From NCBI GenBank assembly GCA_017555205.1, contig JAFZGW010000004.1, positions 122,299-186,298 of the forward strand: 64,000 nt of DNA, in the 5' to 3' direction. This DNA is from Akkermansia sp. (lineage in GTDB: Bacteria > Verrucomicrobiota > Verrucomicrobiia > Verrucomicrobiales > Akkermansiaceae). Below are positions 54,273 through 62,628 of the stretch, piece after piece; position 1 is the first letter of the stretch; each line of letters opens with the position of its first letter. A program made the translations under genes and the position numbers. The notes under the pieces are model-generated. The model saw nothing but the letters and a program-made list of their open reading frames with translations. It was not told where the DNA came from and did not search any database.

Positions 54273-55640
54273 TCACCAGCCACCGCCGAGGGCGGTGCAG
54301 AGCTTAGCGAGGCTCATGCGGATTTGCTGGCGGGTGGAGATGAGGTTCAGCTCGGCGGAGAGCCAAGCGCGCTCGGAGGCTGCGACGTTGAGGAAGTCGC
54401 TCTGGCCGGAGTTGAAGCGGCGCAGGGAGAGCTCGGCTGCCTCCTTATTTGCGGCGGCAGCGGCTTGGTACTGCGGCAGCTGGTTGGTAAGCTTAGCGTA
54501 GTTAATGAGGGCGCTCTCGACCTCTGCAAAGGCGGCCAGCACCGTCTTGCGGTACGCCTGAGCGGAAGAATCGCGCTCGAGCTCGGCGATATTCACATTT
54601 TCATTCAGCGCAGTGCGGTTAAAAATGGTCTGGCTCACGCTTGCGCCGAGGCTCCATGAGGAGTTGCTCCAGAAGTTCGAGAAATCAGAACCGGCCGAAG
54701 TACCGACTCGCCCGGTGAGGGAAATTTTCGGGAACAAATCCGCCACGCGAACACCGATATTGGCCGTGGCGCGGTGCAGGTCGTGCTCAGCCTTCACCAC
54801 ATCGGGACGGCGGCGCAGCAAATCAGCAGGCAGCCCGGTGGGAACACGCGGCACTTTGTTGTAGGTTGCGGCATCGGGCATGCGCAGCGAGATTTTGTCG
54901 ACCGTGGTACCCAGCAGGGTGGCCAGGGTGTTCTCGCAGCTCTTGATGTTGGCCTCGTAGTTGGGAATCTGGGCGCGGGTGGAAGCGATGGTGGAGCGAG
55001 CCTCCGCCAGTTCGAGGTTAGCCACCATACCGACGGCCTCTTTCTTCTTCACGACGTCGTAGGTACGCTCCTGGTACTCGAGCTGTTCGCGGGCGATACG
55101 CAGGCTCTCCTTCGCGGAAATCCACTCGAAGTAAGTGTTGGCGATACTGGCGGCCAGTGCCGTGCGGGTGGCATTGGCTGCGGCCTTGGTGGAGCCCAAG
55201 GAGGCCATGGAGGCCTCTACCTCGCGGCGGGTACCGCCCCAGATATCGGGGGTCCAGGAGGCGGAGAGCGCACCGCTCCAGCCACCGTGAGAGGTGGAGA
55301 CATCGAAATTACCGCTATTGTCGCCACCGGCAGAGATGGAGCCGGAGGGGAACAAGCCGGATTGCGTGGTGCGCAGTGAGGCCTCGGCCTTAGCAATAGC
55401 GAGGGCAGCCGTCACCATGTCGGGGCTATTCAGGAAACCGCGGTTGATGAGCTCGGTGAGCTGAGGGTCACCGAAACTGGCCCACCAGTCGGAAAGGGAG
55501 TTCTGCTCACTGGCCGGCGGCAGGGCATTCACCCAAGTAGCGGGCAGCCCTTGGTCGGCGGCGCCGGTAAAGTTCGGCCCCAGCTGGCACGAGCTCAGCA
55601 ACGCAGCAGCAAGCAAAAGGGATGTGTAACGTATCTTCAT
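54273..55640 (-). CDS. Outer-membrane efflux lipoprotein (TolC/NodT family)
   Basis: A 455-residue outer-membrane channel for tripartite efflux. A lipoprotein signal with the lipobox LLSSC (Cys near residue 18) is followed by QLGPNF, as in NodT/OprM proteins. Two long alpha-helical hairpin repeats follow, for example PDMVTAALAIAKAEASLRTT and AYRKTVLAAFAEVESALINY. Mid-protein DLLRRRPDVVKAEHDLHRAT is a family hallmark. It is the last gene of the minus-strand operon, 33 bp after the permease, and a strong terminator follows. It should complete the envelope-spanning channel of the MacAB-like pump; sharing with the RND system is possible. Confidence 0.92.
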   Translation of the reverse strand: MKIRYTSLLLAAALLSSCQLGPNFTGAADQGLPATWVNALPPASEQNSLSDWWASFGDPQLTELINRGFLNSPDMVTAALAIAKAEASLRTTQSGLFPSGSISAGGDNSGNFDVSTSHGGWSGALSASWTPDIWGGTRREVEASMASLGSTKAAANATRTALAASIANTYFEWISAKESLRIAREQLEYQERTYDVVKKKEAVGMVANLELAEARSTIASTRAQIPNYEANIKSCENTLATLLGTTVDKISLRMPDAATYNKVPRVPTGLPADLLRRRPDVVKAEHDLHRATANIGVRVADLFPKISLTGRVGTSAGSDFSNFWSNSSWSLGASVSQTIFNRTALNENVNIAELERDSSAQAYRKTVLAAFAEVESALINYAKLTNQLPQYQAAAAANKEAAELSLRRFNSGQSDFLNVAASERAWLSAELNLISTRQQIRMSLAKLCTALGGGW

Positions 55641-55673
55641 GATATACTGTAGAAAAATGTGTGTGTGTGATTT

Positions 55674-57041
55674 TTATTCGTGACGCAGGGCGTCGATGGG
55701 GTCGAGGCGTGAACCCTTCCACGCAGGGTACCAGCCGAACACAATACCGATAACGGCGGCCACAGAAACCGAAAGCACCATAGCCATGACGGATGAGGAC
55801 ACCGGCCAGCCCATGTTGGCACTCACAATACCGGAGGCTATGCGGCCGACGATGATGCCGATGATACCGCCGATGGTGCAAAGCAAGACGGCTTCGAGCA
55901 GGAATTGCCACATGATGTCGCAGGGGCGGGCACCTACAGCCATGCGCAGACCGATTTCGCGCGTACGCTCGGTGACGGATACCATCATGATGTTCATGAT
56001 ACCCACACCACCCACGACAAGCGAAATCATGGCAACGGAGATAAGCAGGCTGCTGATGGTGTCGGTCGTTTCCGTCATCATTTTGACGAACTGGGAGCGA
56101 TCGCGCAGGGTGAAATCATCGAGCACGCCGGGCTCCAAATCATGGCAACGGCGCAGCACGGGGGTCATGGCGTCCATGGCGGCATCGGGGGCCTTGCCAT
56201 CCTGAATTTGCACGGCGATGCTATCCACCGTGCGGGTGCGCAGCGGGTGGGGGGCATTCGTGTACGGCTGCAGGTCGCAACCGGGATAGAAATTCACCGT
56301 GGTGGTGGAGAAGGTATCGGTCGCGGAAACCTTGGCGCTATTTGCCGCGCCGCCCTTGGAAATAGTGGCCGAACCACTGGAGCCCATCAAGCGGGTGCGG
56401 ATACTGGTCCACGGCAGCATGATGCAGTCGTCCTGGTCATTGCCCATGCCGTCAGCGCCCTTGCTCTCCAGCACACCGATAACGGTGAACACCACATCTT
56501 TAATGCGGATATCCTGACCGATAGGCTCGGTACCGGAGTAAAGCTCCTTGGCGATAGTTTGGCCGATAACACACACGCGGGTGGCTTCATCCACCTGCTT
56601 GCGGGTAAAGGAGCGACCGCGGGCGACTTTCCAACCCTCGATAGAAAGGTAGTGCTCATTGCCGCCCATAATGGAGCGGGGGCTCCAGTTCTGGTTGCCC
56701 ACAATCACCTGACCACTGGCACGCACCACGGGAGAGGCGCATTTCACGAACTCGGGGCATTCCTTCATGAGGAAGTCGGCATCCGTAGCATAGAGCGAGG
56801 CGCGACCACCCTGCCCGGTATTCACACCGGCCGTGCTGACCGAGGCGCCGGAAACGGTAATCACGTTCGTACCCATGGAGGAGAACTTGTCGGCCACCTG
56901 CTTTTTAGAGCCTTCACCAATCTCCATAATAGCCACCACAGCCGCAATACCGATAACGATACCCAACACCGTGAGAGCCGCGCGCAAGGGATTGCGCACC
57001 AAGGCTTTCAGGCAAGTAACAAATAGCGTCCCTATCTTCAT
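55674..57041 (-). CDS. MacB-like ABC permease (FtsX/MacB_PCD domains)
   Basis: A 455-residue mechanotransmission-type permease. A first transmembrane helix (AALTVLGIVIGIAAVVAIM) precedes a large periplasmic MacB_PCD domain (SMGTNVITVSGASVSTAGV onward). Three C-terminal helices form the FtsX domain (SLVVGGVGIMNIMMVSVTER, then TREIGLRMAVGA). The ATPase lies on a separate gene that overlaps its start by 4 bp, rather than fused as in E. coli MacB. The periplasmic part is full length for the family. The substrate (macrolide, peptide or lipid) cannot be read from the sequence. Confidence 0.9.
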   Translation of the reverse strand: MKIGTLFVTCLKALVRNPLRAALTVLGIVIGIAAVVAIMEIGEGSKKQVADKFSSMGTNVITVSGASVSTAGVNTGQGGRASLYATDADFLMKECPEFVKCASPVVRASGQVIVGNQNWSPRSIMGGNEHYLSIEGWKVARGRSFTRKQVDEATRVCVIGQTIAKELYSGTEPIGQDIRIKDVVFTVIGVLESKGADGMGNDQDDCIMLPWTSIRTRLMGSSGSATISKGGAANSAKVSATDTFSTTTVNFYPGCDLQPYTNAPHPLRTRTVDSIAVQIQDGKAPDAAMDAMTPVLRRCHDLEPGVLDDFTLRDRSQFVKMMTETTDTISSLLISVAMISLVVGGVGIMNIMMVSVTERTREIGLRMAVGARPCDIMWQFLLEAVLLCTIGGIIGIIVGRIASGIVSANMGWPVSSSVMAMVLSVSVAAVIGIVFGWYPAWKGSRLDPIDALRHE

Positions 57042-57745
57042 TTCTTAAGCGTGGCTGAGAGTTCGTCTGATACACCTTCGAGAATAAGGCCGTCGCTCAT
57101 ATTGATAGCGCGGTCGGTGAAGGCGGCGGTTTTCGGGTCGTGAGTCACGATGATGACGGTAATACCCTGCTTGCGGTTGAGGTCGCGGAACATGTTCATA
57201 ACCTCGACCGAGGTTGTGGAATCCAAGTTACCGGTGGGTTCGTCTGCCAGCAAAATACCGGGGTTATTGATAAGCGAGCGGGCAATGGCCACGCGCTGCT
57301 GCTGACCACCGGAAAGCTGGGCCGGGGTGTGGTGCATGCGCTCCTTCAACCCCACCAGCTCAATGAGTTCGAGCGCGCGGGCGCGAATCTCCGCCGTGCT
57401 CTTAGCAGGGTGGTAGTAGTAGGCCGGCATCATCACATTCTCCAGCGCCGAGGTACGGGCCAGCAGGTTGAAGTTCTGGAACACGAAACCAATGCGCTTG
57501 TTGCGCAGGCGAGCGCGCTCGTTGGCATTCAACCCGGCTACATTGTGACCGTCTATCCAGAACTCGCCGCTCGACGGGCGATCCAGACAGCCCAAAATGT
57601 TCATGAGGGTGGATTTACCCGAACCGGAGGCCCCGGTGAGCGACACGAACTCGCCGTCCTCAATGCGCAGGGAGATACCCTTGAGCACCGGCAAATCAAT
57701 CTCGCCCAGGTGGTAAACCTTGGTGATATCTTTCAGCTCAATCAT
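57038..57745 (-). CDS. MacB-like ABC transporter ATP-binding subunit
   Basis: A 235-residue ATPase of the LolD/MacB group. Walker A is GASGSGKST (about residues 36-44), the signature is LSGGQQQRVAIARSL, and Walker B is ILLADEPTGNLDS with the H-loop VTHDPKTAA. The phrase LGCLDRPSSGEFWIDG is typical of the group. It overlaps the permease start by ATGA and follows the adaptor gene by 38 bp, so the complex is made from one transcript. It powers the pump from the cytoplasmic side. Confidence 0.93.
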   Translation of the reverse strand: MIELKDITKVYHLGEIDLPVLKGISLRIEDGEFVSLTGASGSGKSTLMNILGCLDRPSSGEFWIDGHNVAGLNANERARLRNKRIGFVFQNFNLLARTSALENVMMPAYYYHPAKSTAEIRARALELIELVGLKERMHHTPAQLSGGQQQRVAIARSLINNPGILLADEPTGNLDSTTSVEVMNMFRDLNRKQGITVIIVTHDPKTAAFTDRAINMSDGLILEGVSDELSATLKK

Positions 57746-57783
57746 GGTCTGAAATTACGTTATAGCTTGCGACAGCCCGGCGC

Positions 57784-59214
57784 TTACATGTGCGGGTTGC
57801 CACCACGGCTACCGGCGGCAGCATTCTGCCCGGGGCGGGGTTCCACACCACCGGCACCACGCGGGCGACGCTTGGGACCATTCATACCGAAGAGACCGCC
57901 CTGAGCCTGAGCACCGCCCTTGGCGGCGGCAGCCGACGTCTGGTAAACACCCGTCACAAGCTTGTCTCCGGCCTCCAGTGTTTCACCCGGCATGGGGGTT
58001 ACAACACTGCGGGTACCGTCGCTCTCGCCACGCAGCACGCGCACAGGAGCCACTTTGTCACCCTTCTGCACCCAAACCACAGCGCGCTCACCCTCGGCAG
58101 ATACCTCGGCAGCAGGTGCGGACGGCATATCGCCCTCGGCAGCAGGCCCCTCGGGGCGACGAGGACGACCGGCAAAGGCCGGGTCAATCTGCTCCTGAGT
58201 GGGGCGGAAGTCGAAGGCGGCCTCGGGCACCATCAGGCAATCCTTCACCTCTTTCACGATGAAGTTGGCATTGGCGCTCATGTAGGGCAGCAACTTGCGG
58301 TCGGGGTTCTCGATATCGATTTCCACGATATAGGTCACCACGTTGGAAGACATGGTGGCGTTCGGGCGAATCTTATTGACCACACCGGTAAAGTTTTCAT
58401 TCGGCAGGGCATCCACCGTGTAGCGCACCTCTTGCCCGGCGTGCACCTTGGCAATATCGGCCTCGTTCACACTGGCCCAAATCTGCATCTTGCTCAAATC
58501 ACGAGCAACGAGGAAGAGGGTCGTGGCGCTCATGTTGCTCACCACCGTCTGGCCCACATTCACCTGGCGCACCACAATCGTGCCGTCCACAGGCGTGGTG
58601 ATACGGGTGTAGTCGCGGTTGCGCAGCTCGCTTTCCAGCATGGCATTCGCGCTCTGTAACTGTGCCTCGGCATTCGCCAGCTGAGCCTGGGCACTTTGCA
58701 GTGAAGCGGCGGCATTCTCCGCCTGGGTCAGGTACTGGTCGTAGTCCATCTGTGAAAGGGCATCGCCCACCCCCAGCTTTTTGGCACGCTCCAAGTCGCG
58801 GTCGGCTTTCTTCTTGTTCACCTCAGCTTGGGATATATTGGCCTTGGCAGTGAGAATCTGCGCATTCGCCTGAGCCACACTGGCCTCCGCACGCTTAATA
58901 TCAAGCTCTACAATCGTGTCGTCAATACGGGCCAACAGCTGACCGGCTTTCACCTCGCTGCCGTAGTCCACACGCTTGCCGTCCACGTCTACACCGAATT
59001 CCTTAATCTCGCCGGTCACCTGAGCGCCGACATCCACAAGCTCTTGCGGCTCAAGAGTACCGGTGGCCTGCACCTTGTTCACGAAATTATCACGCACCAC
59101 CTCAGCGACGCGGAAAGACGTTACCATGCCGTTGTTAGTGGGCCAGTAATACCAAGCAGCTGCACCGCCGCCCACAAGGACAGCACCTATTCCCCATTTA
59201 ACGATTGCATTCAC
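57784..59214 (-). CDS. MacA-like periplasmic adaptor (HlyD/MFP family)
   Basis: A 476-residue membrane-fusion protein. An N-terminal anchor (VKWGIGAVLVGGGAAAWYYW) is followed by the lipoyl half VQATGTLEPQELVDVGAQVT. A long coiled-coil hairpin (ASVAQANAQILTAKANISQA, then ANAEAQLQSANAMLESELRN) precedes the returning lipoyl strand TPVDGTIVVRQVNVGQTV. Residues ~340-476 are unusual: Pro/Ala/Gly/Arg-rich, with VWVQKGDKVAPVRVLRG embedded. The start codon is GTG at 59214, with a TTGACA/TAAGAT promoter ending 7 nt before it. It heads the operon adaptor-ATPase-permease-outer membrane factor, a complete MacAB-TolC-type system. Confidence 0.92.
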   Translation of the reverse strand: MNAIVKWGIGAVLVGGGAAAWYYWPTNNGMVTSFRVAEVVRDNFVNKVQATGTLEPQELVDVGAQVTGEIKEFGVDVDGKRVDYGSEVKAGQLLARIDDTIVELDIKRAEASVAQANAQILTAKANISQAEVNKKKADRDLERAKKLGVGDALSQMDYDQYLTQAENAAASLQSAQAQLANAEAQLQSANAMLESELRNRDYTRITTPVDGTIVVRQVNVGQTVVSNMSATTLFLVARDLSKMQIWASVNEADIAKVHAGQEVRYTVDALPNENFTGVVNKIRPNATMSSNVVTYIVEIDIENPDRKLLPYMSANANFIVKEVKDCLMVPEAAFDFRPTQEQIDPAFAGRPRRPEGPAAEGDMPSAPAAEVSAEGERAVVWVQKGDKVAPVRVLRGESDGTRSVVTPMPGETLEAGDKLVTGVYQTSAAAAKGGAQAQGGLFGMNGPKRRPRGAGGVEPRPGQNAAAGSRGGNPHM

Positions 59215-59221
59215 GGTTTAA

Positions 59222-59249
59222 ATCTTACTCCTTCCTCTAAGCTTGTCAA
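59222..59249 (-). promoter_or_regulatory. Promoter of the MacAB-TolC-type operon, near-leaderless
   Basis: On the minus strand a perfect TTGACA (59249-59244), a 16-bp spacer and TAAGAT (59227-59222) end 7 nt before the GTG start codon at 59214. Confidence 0.7.
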
Positions 59250-59267
59250 GTTACTTTTGAATCTACC

Positions 59268-59283
59268 CTGCTGTATACAGCAG
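59268..59283. promoter_or_regulatory. 16-bp perfect palindrome upstream of the efflux promoter
   Basis: CTGCTGTATACAGCAG is a perfect 16-bp palindrome centred about 60 bp upstream of the predicted start point and 18 bp beyond the -35 box. It is a likely dimeric regulator site for the efflux operon. It also fits the gamma-proteobacterial LexA pattern CTG-N10-CAG, but that consensus is not known to hold in this phylum. Confidence 0.5.
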
Positions 59284-59398
59284 ACCTTATACCGAAGAAC
59301 GTAACCCCAAATCAAAATCTACATATCACGACACAAAAAATTGTCATTTTTTAACTACTTTGAGCCAATTCTCCCATCGTCCGGCGCCTATCAACAAC

Positions 59399-59433
59399 AA
59401 TCCGCAAAGTATCGCGCTGATACTTTGCGGATT
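59399..59433. terminator. Hairpin after the RND pump gene
   Basis: A perfect 15-bp stem (AATCCGCAAAGTATC and its complement) with a GCGCT loop lies 18 bp beyond the RND stop codon on the minus strand. The following tract is TTGTTGTTG rather than a clean U-run. The stretch 59284-59398 between this hairpin and the palindrome shows nothing else. Confidence 0.65.
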
Positions 59434-59451
59434 AGAGTTGGAGAGTTTACG

Positions 59452-62400
59452 TTAGTCCTGCTTATCGGCGGGCGATATGAAGCCGGCGAATATTTTGCAG
59501 GTTGCGGGCATAACGAGCAGGTTGAGAACGGTGGCGCTCACAAGGCCGCCGAACTGCACAATGGCCAACGGGGCCAGCAGCTCACCACCGGGCTGATCTT
59601 TTGCCCAGATGAGGGGCAGAAGACCGAGAATGGTAGTGAGGGAGGTCATGATGATGGGAATCACACGTTCGGAGGAACCGGCGCGGATAGCCTCTTCTGC
59701 GCTCAGGCCGCTGAGTTCAAGAGCGCGATAGCGATTGAGCAGGATAAGCCCTGAGCGGATAGCGAAGCCGATTACCGTCACGAAACCGACGATGGAACTC
59801 ACCGAGAGAATGGGGTGAATATAACCACCTGCCAGCACGGAGCTGATGGTCTCCGGCGCTGCGAGGAACACGGCAAGAATACCACCCACCAAGCAAAGCG
59901 GAATGTTGATGAGCGTAACCATAGCGCGGCGCACACTCCCCAGGGAGCTGGAAAGCAGCAGCACAATCAACACGCAGACGATGCCACCCAAAAGGTACAG
60001 GCGGCGGCCGGCTTCCTCTCGGCTCTTAATGGTGCCGGCGTACTCCACCGAGCAACCGAGGGCATTCATGGCGGGGTCGAGTTTCTCGCGGCAGGCCTTG
60101 GCGAGGTCACCCAAGTTACTGTCGGGCGAGGGGTTACAGGAAATCATGGCCTTGCGGCGCGAGTTGTCGCGCAGAATGAGGTTAGTAGTCTCGGCTCGGT
60201 ACACATGGGCGACCTCGCCCAAAGGTACTTTTTTGCCGCCGGGGGCCACTAATTGCAGGTTTCGCACATCATCCATGCTGCGGCGCAGGTCAGAGTCCAA
60301 GCGCAGCATGACATTCCAGTGGTCGAGGTTACGGATAATTTCGCCCACTTGCATACCATTGAGCGCGGCAGACACTTGGTCGGCAGCATCGGCCATGGTC
60401 AGGCCGTAAGCAGCCAGAATCTCGCGGTTATAGTCCACATGGATGGTATCGACGAGCACCTCACGGTTAGCGCGTGCATCTGCCACCTCGGGCATAGAGG
60501 CGAGAATATCAGCGGCTTGCTTAGCGGCATTGCGAATCTGCGGCAAGTCATCGCCGAAAATGTTGATAGCAATCTCAGAGTTTGAGTTGGAGAGAGCCGA
60601 GCTGATGCGGTGAGCAATGGGGAACCCGACCATGCCCGACACACCGGGAATACCGCGCATGGCCTCCTTAAACTGCTCGCGCATACGGCGCTGGTCTTTT
60701 TTCAAATCCACGCGTACTACCAGCTCACTGGCGCTCACAGGCTCGGCGTGCTCGTCATTCTCAGCACGGCCGGTGCGCTGGGTCACGGTTTTCACGCCGT
60801 CGATGAGCTGAATCTTTTTCATGACTTGGCGCGAAATGCGCTCGGTTTCTTCGAGCGAGGTGCCCGGCACACAGTTCACGAAAAGGGTGTAGCAGTCCTC
60901 GTTGAAGGGCGGCAAGAAGCTGGTACCATACGTGCTGCCCAGCCACATGGTCGCACCGGTGAGCGCCAACAGACTGGCGAATACCGATTTGGGCCAACGG
61001 AGACAGAAGTTGAGCACAGGTCGGTACATGCGCTTAATAAAGCGGGCAGAAGCGGAGTCGCCGTCTGTCCCCTGCCCCTTGGATGCCTTGTACCATACCA
61101 TGCAAAGGGTGGGGATGATGGTGAGAGCCACCAGTAGCGAGGCCCCCAGAGCGAGCATGTACGAAATACCCAGCGGGCGGTAGAATTGGCCTTCGATACC
61201 GCTCAGGAACAGCAGCGGGGCAAATACCAGCAGAATGATAACGGATGAGTAGCTGATGGAGCTCACGATTTCATCCTTGGCAGCCATCAGCACACGGTAG
61301 CGGCTCTTGCGCTGCTCCGGCGGCAGGGCGGCATTGCGGCTGAGATTGCGCCAGGCAATCTCCACAAACACGATGGCGTTGTCCACCACATCACCCACAG
61401 CCACAGCCAAGCCACCCAAAGTCATGATATTCACCCCAAGTCCGAACACCGGGAAAAGGGCCATACCGAATACCACCGAGAGCGGCATGCTGATAAGTGT
61501 GATAACAGCCGTGCGAACATTCAGCAGGGTCAGCACAATAACCAGCAGCACCACCACACCTGCAATAATGAGCGTCTCCTTACCATTCTCAAGAGAAAGC
61601 TCAATGAAGTCGGCCTGTCGATACCCGTCGGCGTGCAATTTCATGTTGGACGGCAAGCGACTGGCGGCAAATTCCTTCACGGCGGCATCCACCGCATAGG
61701 TCAGCTCCAGCGTATTGGCGCCCGGCACCTTCTGCACGGAGAGCACCACCGCCTCCGCACCGGCATAGCCGGCATTGCCACGGCGCGGGGCACCGTCAAT
61801 TTTCACCTCGGCCACATCTTCCAAGCGCACCACACCATCGGTGGGGTGATCTGTCACGATAGCGCGTCGCAAGTGCTCAGGAGTAAAAGCGCGGGTATGC
61901 TGCTGCACGGGCAGCTCCACACCGGCCACATCTTCCAGATAACCGGCGGGAATGCTGCTTTGCGCGGCCTCGACCGTGCTCTTCAAATCAGCAAAGCTAA
62001 CCCCGGCCTGGCGCATCTTCTCGGGGTCATAGGCTACTTGGTACTCGGGCAAGCGCCCGCCCAGCACCGTAACCTGCCCCACACCGGGGATGGCCAGCAA
62101 GCGATTGCGCAGCTCAAACTCACCCACTCGGCGCACTTCCAACGGGTCGGCGGATTCGTCTCCCTGAATCGCTATAACCATAATTTCACCGGTCACGGAA
62201 ACAATGGGAGCCATTTCGGTTTCCACCTGCTCGGGCAGGCTTTCGCGCACGGTAGCCATGCGCTCAGATACAATCTGGCGGGCAAGGTAGATATCAACAT
62301 CCCAGTCAAAATCCACCCATACGAATGAAAGCCCCGTACCGGAAGATGAGCTAACCTTGCGCACACCGGGCGTACCCTGCATGGCGGATTCGAGGGGAAT

Positions 62401-62595
62401 GGTAACGTACTGTTCAACCTCCTCGGCGGAGAGACCGCCGGCTTCGGTCTGAATGGTAACACGCGGCTGCTTAAGCTCCGGGAATACATCCACCGGCAGG
62501 GTACACACCAGCCAGCCACTCACCACCGCCAGCACGAGGGTGATAAGCACCACGGTGATGCGGTTCTTAAGACAGAATGATATCAGTGCATTCAT
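59452..62595 (-). CDS. RND efflux permease, heavy-metal (CzcA/CusA) type
   Basis: A 1047-residue inner-membrane proton antiporter with the two-fold RND architecture: TM1 (ITVVLITLVLAVVSGWLVC), a large periplasmic domain, TM2-6, a second periplasmic domain and TM8-12. The sequence VDVFPELKQPRVTIQTEAGG and the helix-4 motif GLAVAVGDVVDNAIVFVE fit the heavy-metal-efflux branch better than AcrB. It lies 33 bp after an adaptor whose N terminus is His-rich, which supports metal export. The outer membrane component may be off-window or the NodT protein of the neighbouring operon. Cation specificity is unknown. Confidence 0.9.
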   Translation of the reverse strand: MNALISFCLKNRITVVLITLVLAVVSGWLVCTLPVDVFPELKQPRVTIQTEAGGLSAEEVEQYVTIPLESAMQGTPGVRKVSSSSGTGLSFVWVDFDWDVDIYLARQIVSERMATVRESLPEQVETEMAPIVSVTGEIMVIAIQGDESADPLEVRRVGEFELRNRLLAIPGVGQVTVLGGRLPEYQVAYDPEKMRQAGVSFADLKSTVEAAQSSIPAGYLEDVAGVELPVQQHTRAFTPEHLRRAIVTDHPTDGVVRLEDVAEVKIDGAPRRGNAGYAGAEAVVLSVQKVPGANTLELTYAVDAAVKEFAASRLPSNMKLHADGYRQADFIELSLENGKETLIIAGVVVLLVIVLTLLNVRTAVITLISMPLSVVFGMALFPVFGLGVNIMTLGGLAVAVGDVVDNAIVFVEIAWRNLSRNAALPPEQRKSRYRVLMAAKDEIVSSISYSSVIILLVFAPLLFLSGIEGQFYRPLGISYMLALGASLLVALTIIPTLCMVWYKASKGQGTDGDSASARFIKRMYRPVLNFCLRWPKSVFASLLALTGATMWLGSTYGTSFLPPFNEDCYTLFVNCVPGTSLEETERISRQVMKKIQLIDGVKTVTQRTGRAENDEHAEPVSASELVVRVDLKKDQRRMREQFKEAMRGIPGVSGMVGFPIAHRISSALSNSNSEIAINIFGDDLPQIRNAAKQAADILASMPEVADARANREVLVDTIHVDYNREILAAYGLTMADAADQVSAALNGMQVGEIIRNLDHWNVMLRLDSDLRRSMDDVRNLQLVAPGGKKVPLGEVAHVYRAETTNLILRDNSRRKAMISCNPSPDSNLGDLAKACREKLDPAMNALGCSVEYAGTIKSREEAGRRLYLLGGIVCVLIVLLLSSSLGSVRRAMVTLINIPLCLVGGILAVFLAAPETISSVLAGGYIHPILSVSSIVGFVTVIGFAIRSGLILLNRYRALELSGLSAEEAIRAGSSERVIPIIMTSLTTILGLLPLIWAKDQPGGELLAPLAIVQFGGLVSATVLNLLVMPATCKIFAGFISPADKQD

Positions 62596-62628
62596 AAGCT
62601 GAAAATCACGCTTCCGATTTCATCCTTC

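Noticed and set aside
55905..57026. 373-codon His/Gly-rich open frame antisense to the MacB-like permease
   Set aside because: A shadow frame of a GC-rich gene; the plus-strand translation has no domain and no promoter.
57790..58659. 289-codon open frame antisense to the MacA-like adaptor
   Set aside because: Same reasoning: the adaptor has family motifs, operon context and a promoter.
59268..59283. Definite LexA box
   Set aside because: It fits CTG-N10-CAG, but LexA consensus differs between phyla and no SOS gene is adjacent; kept only as an unassigned palindrome.
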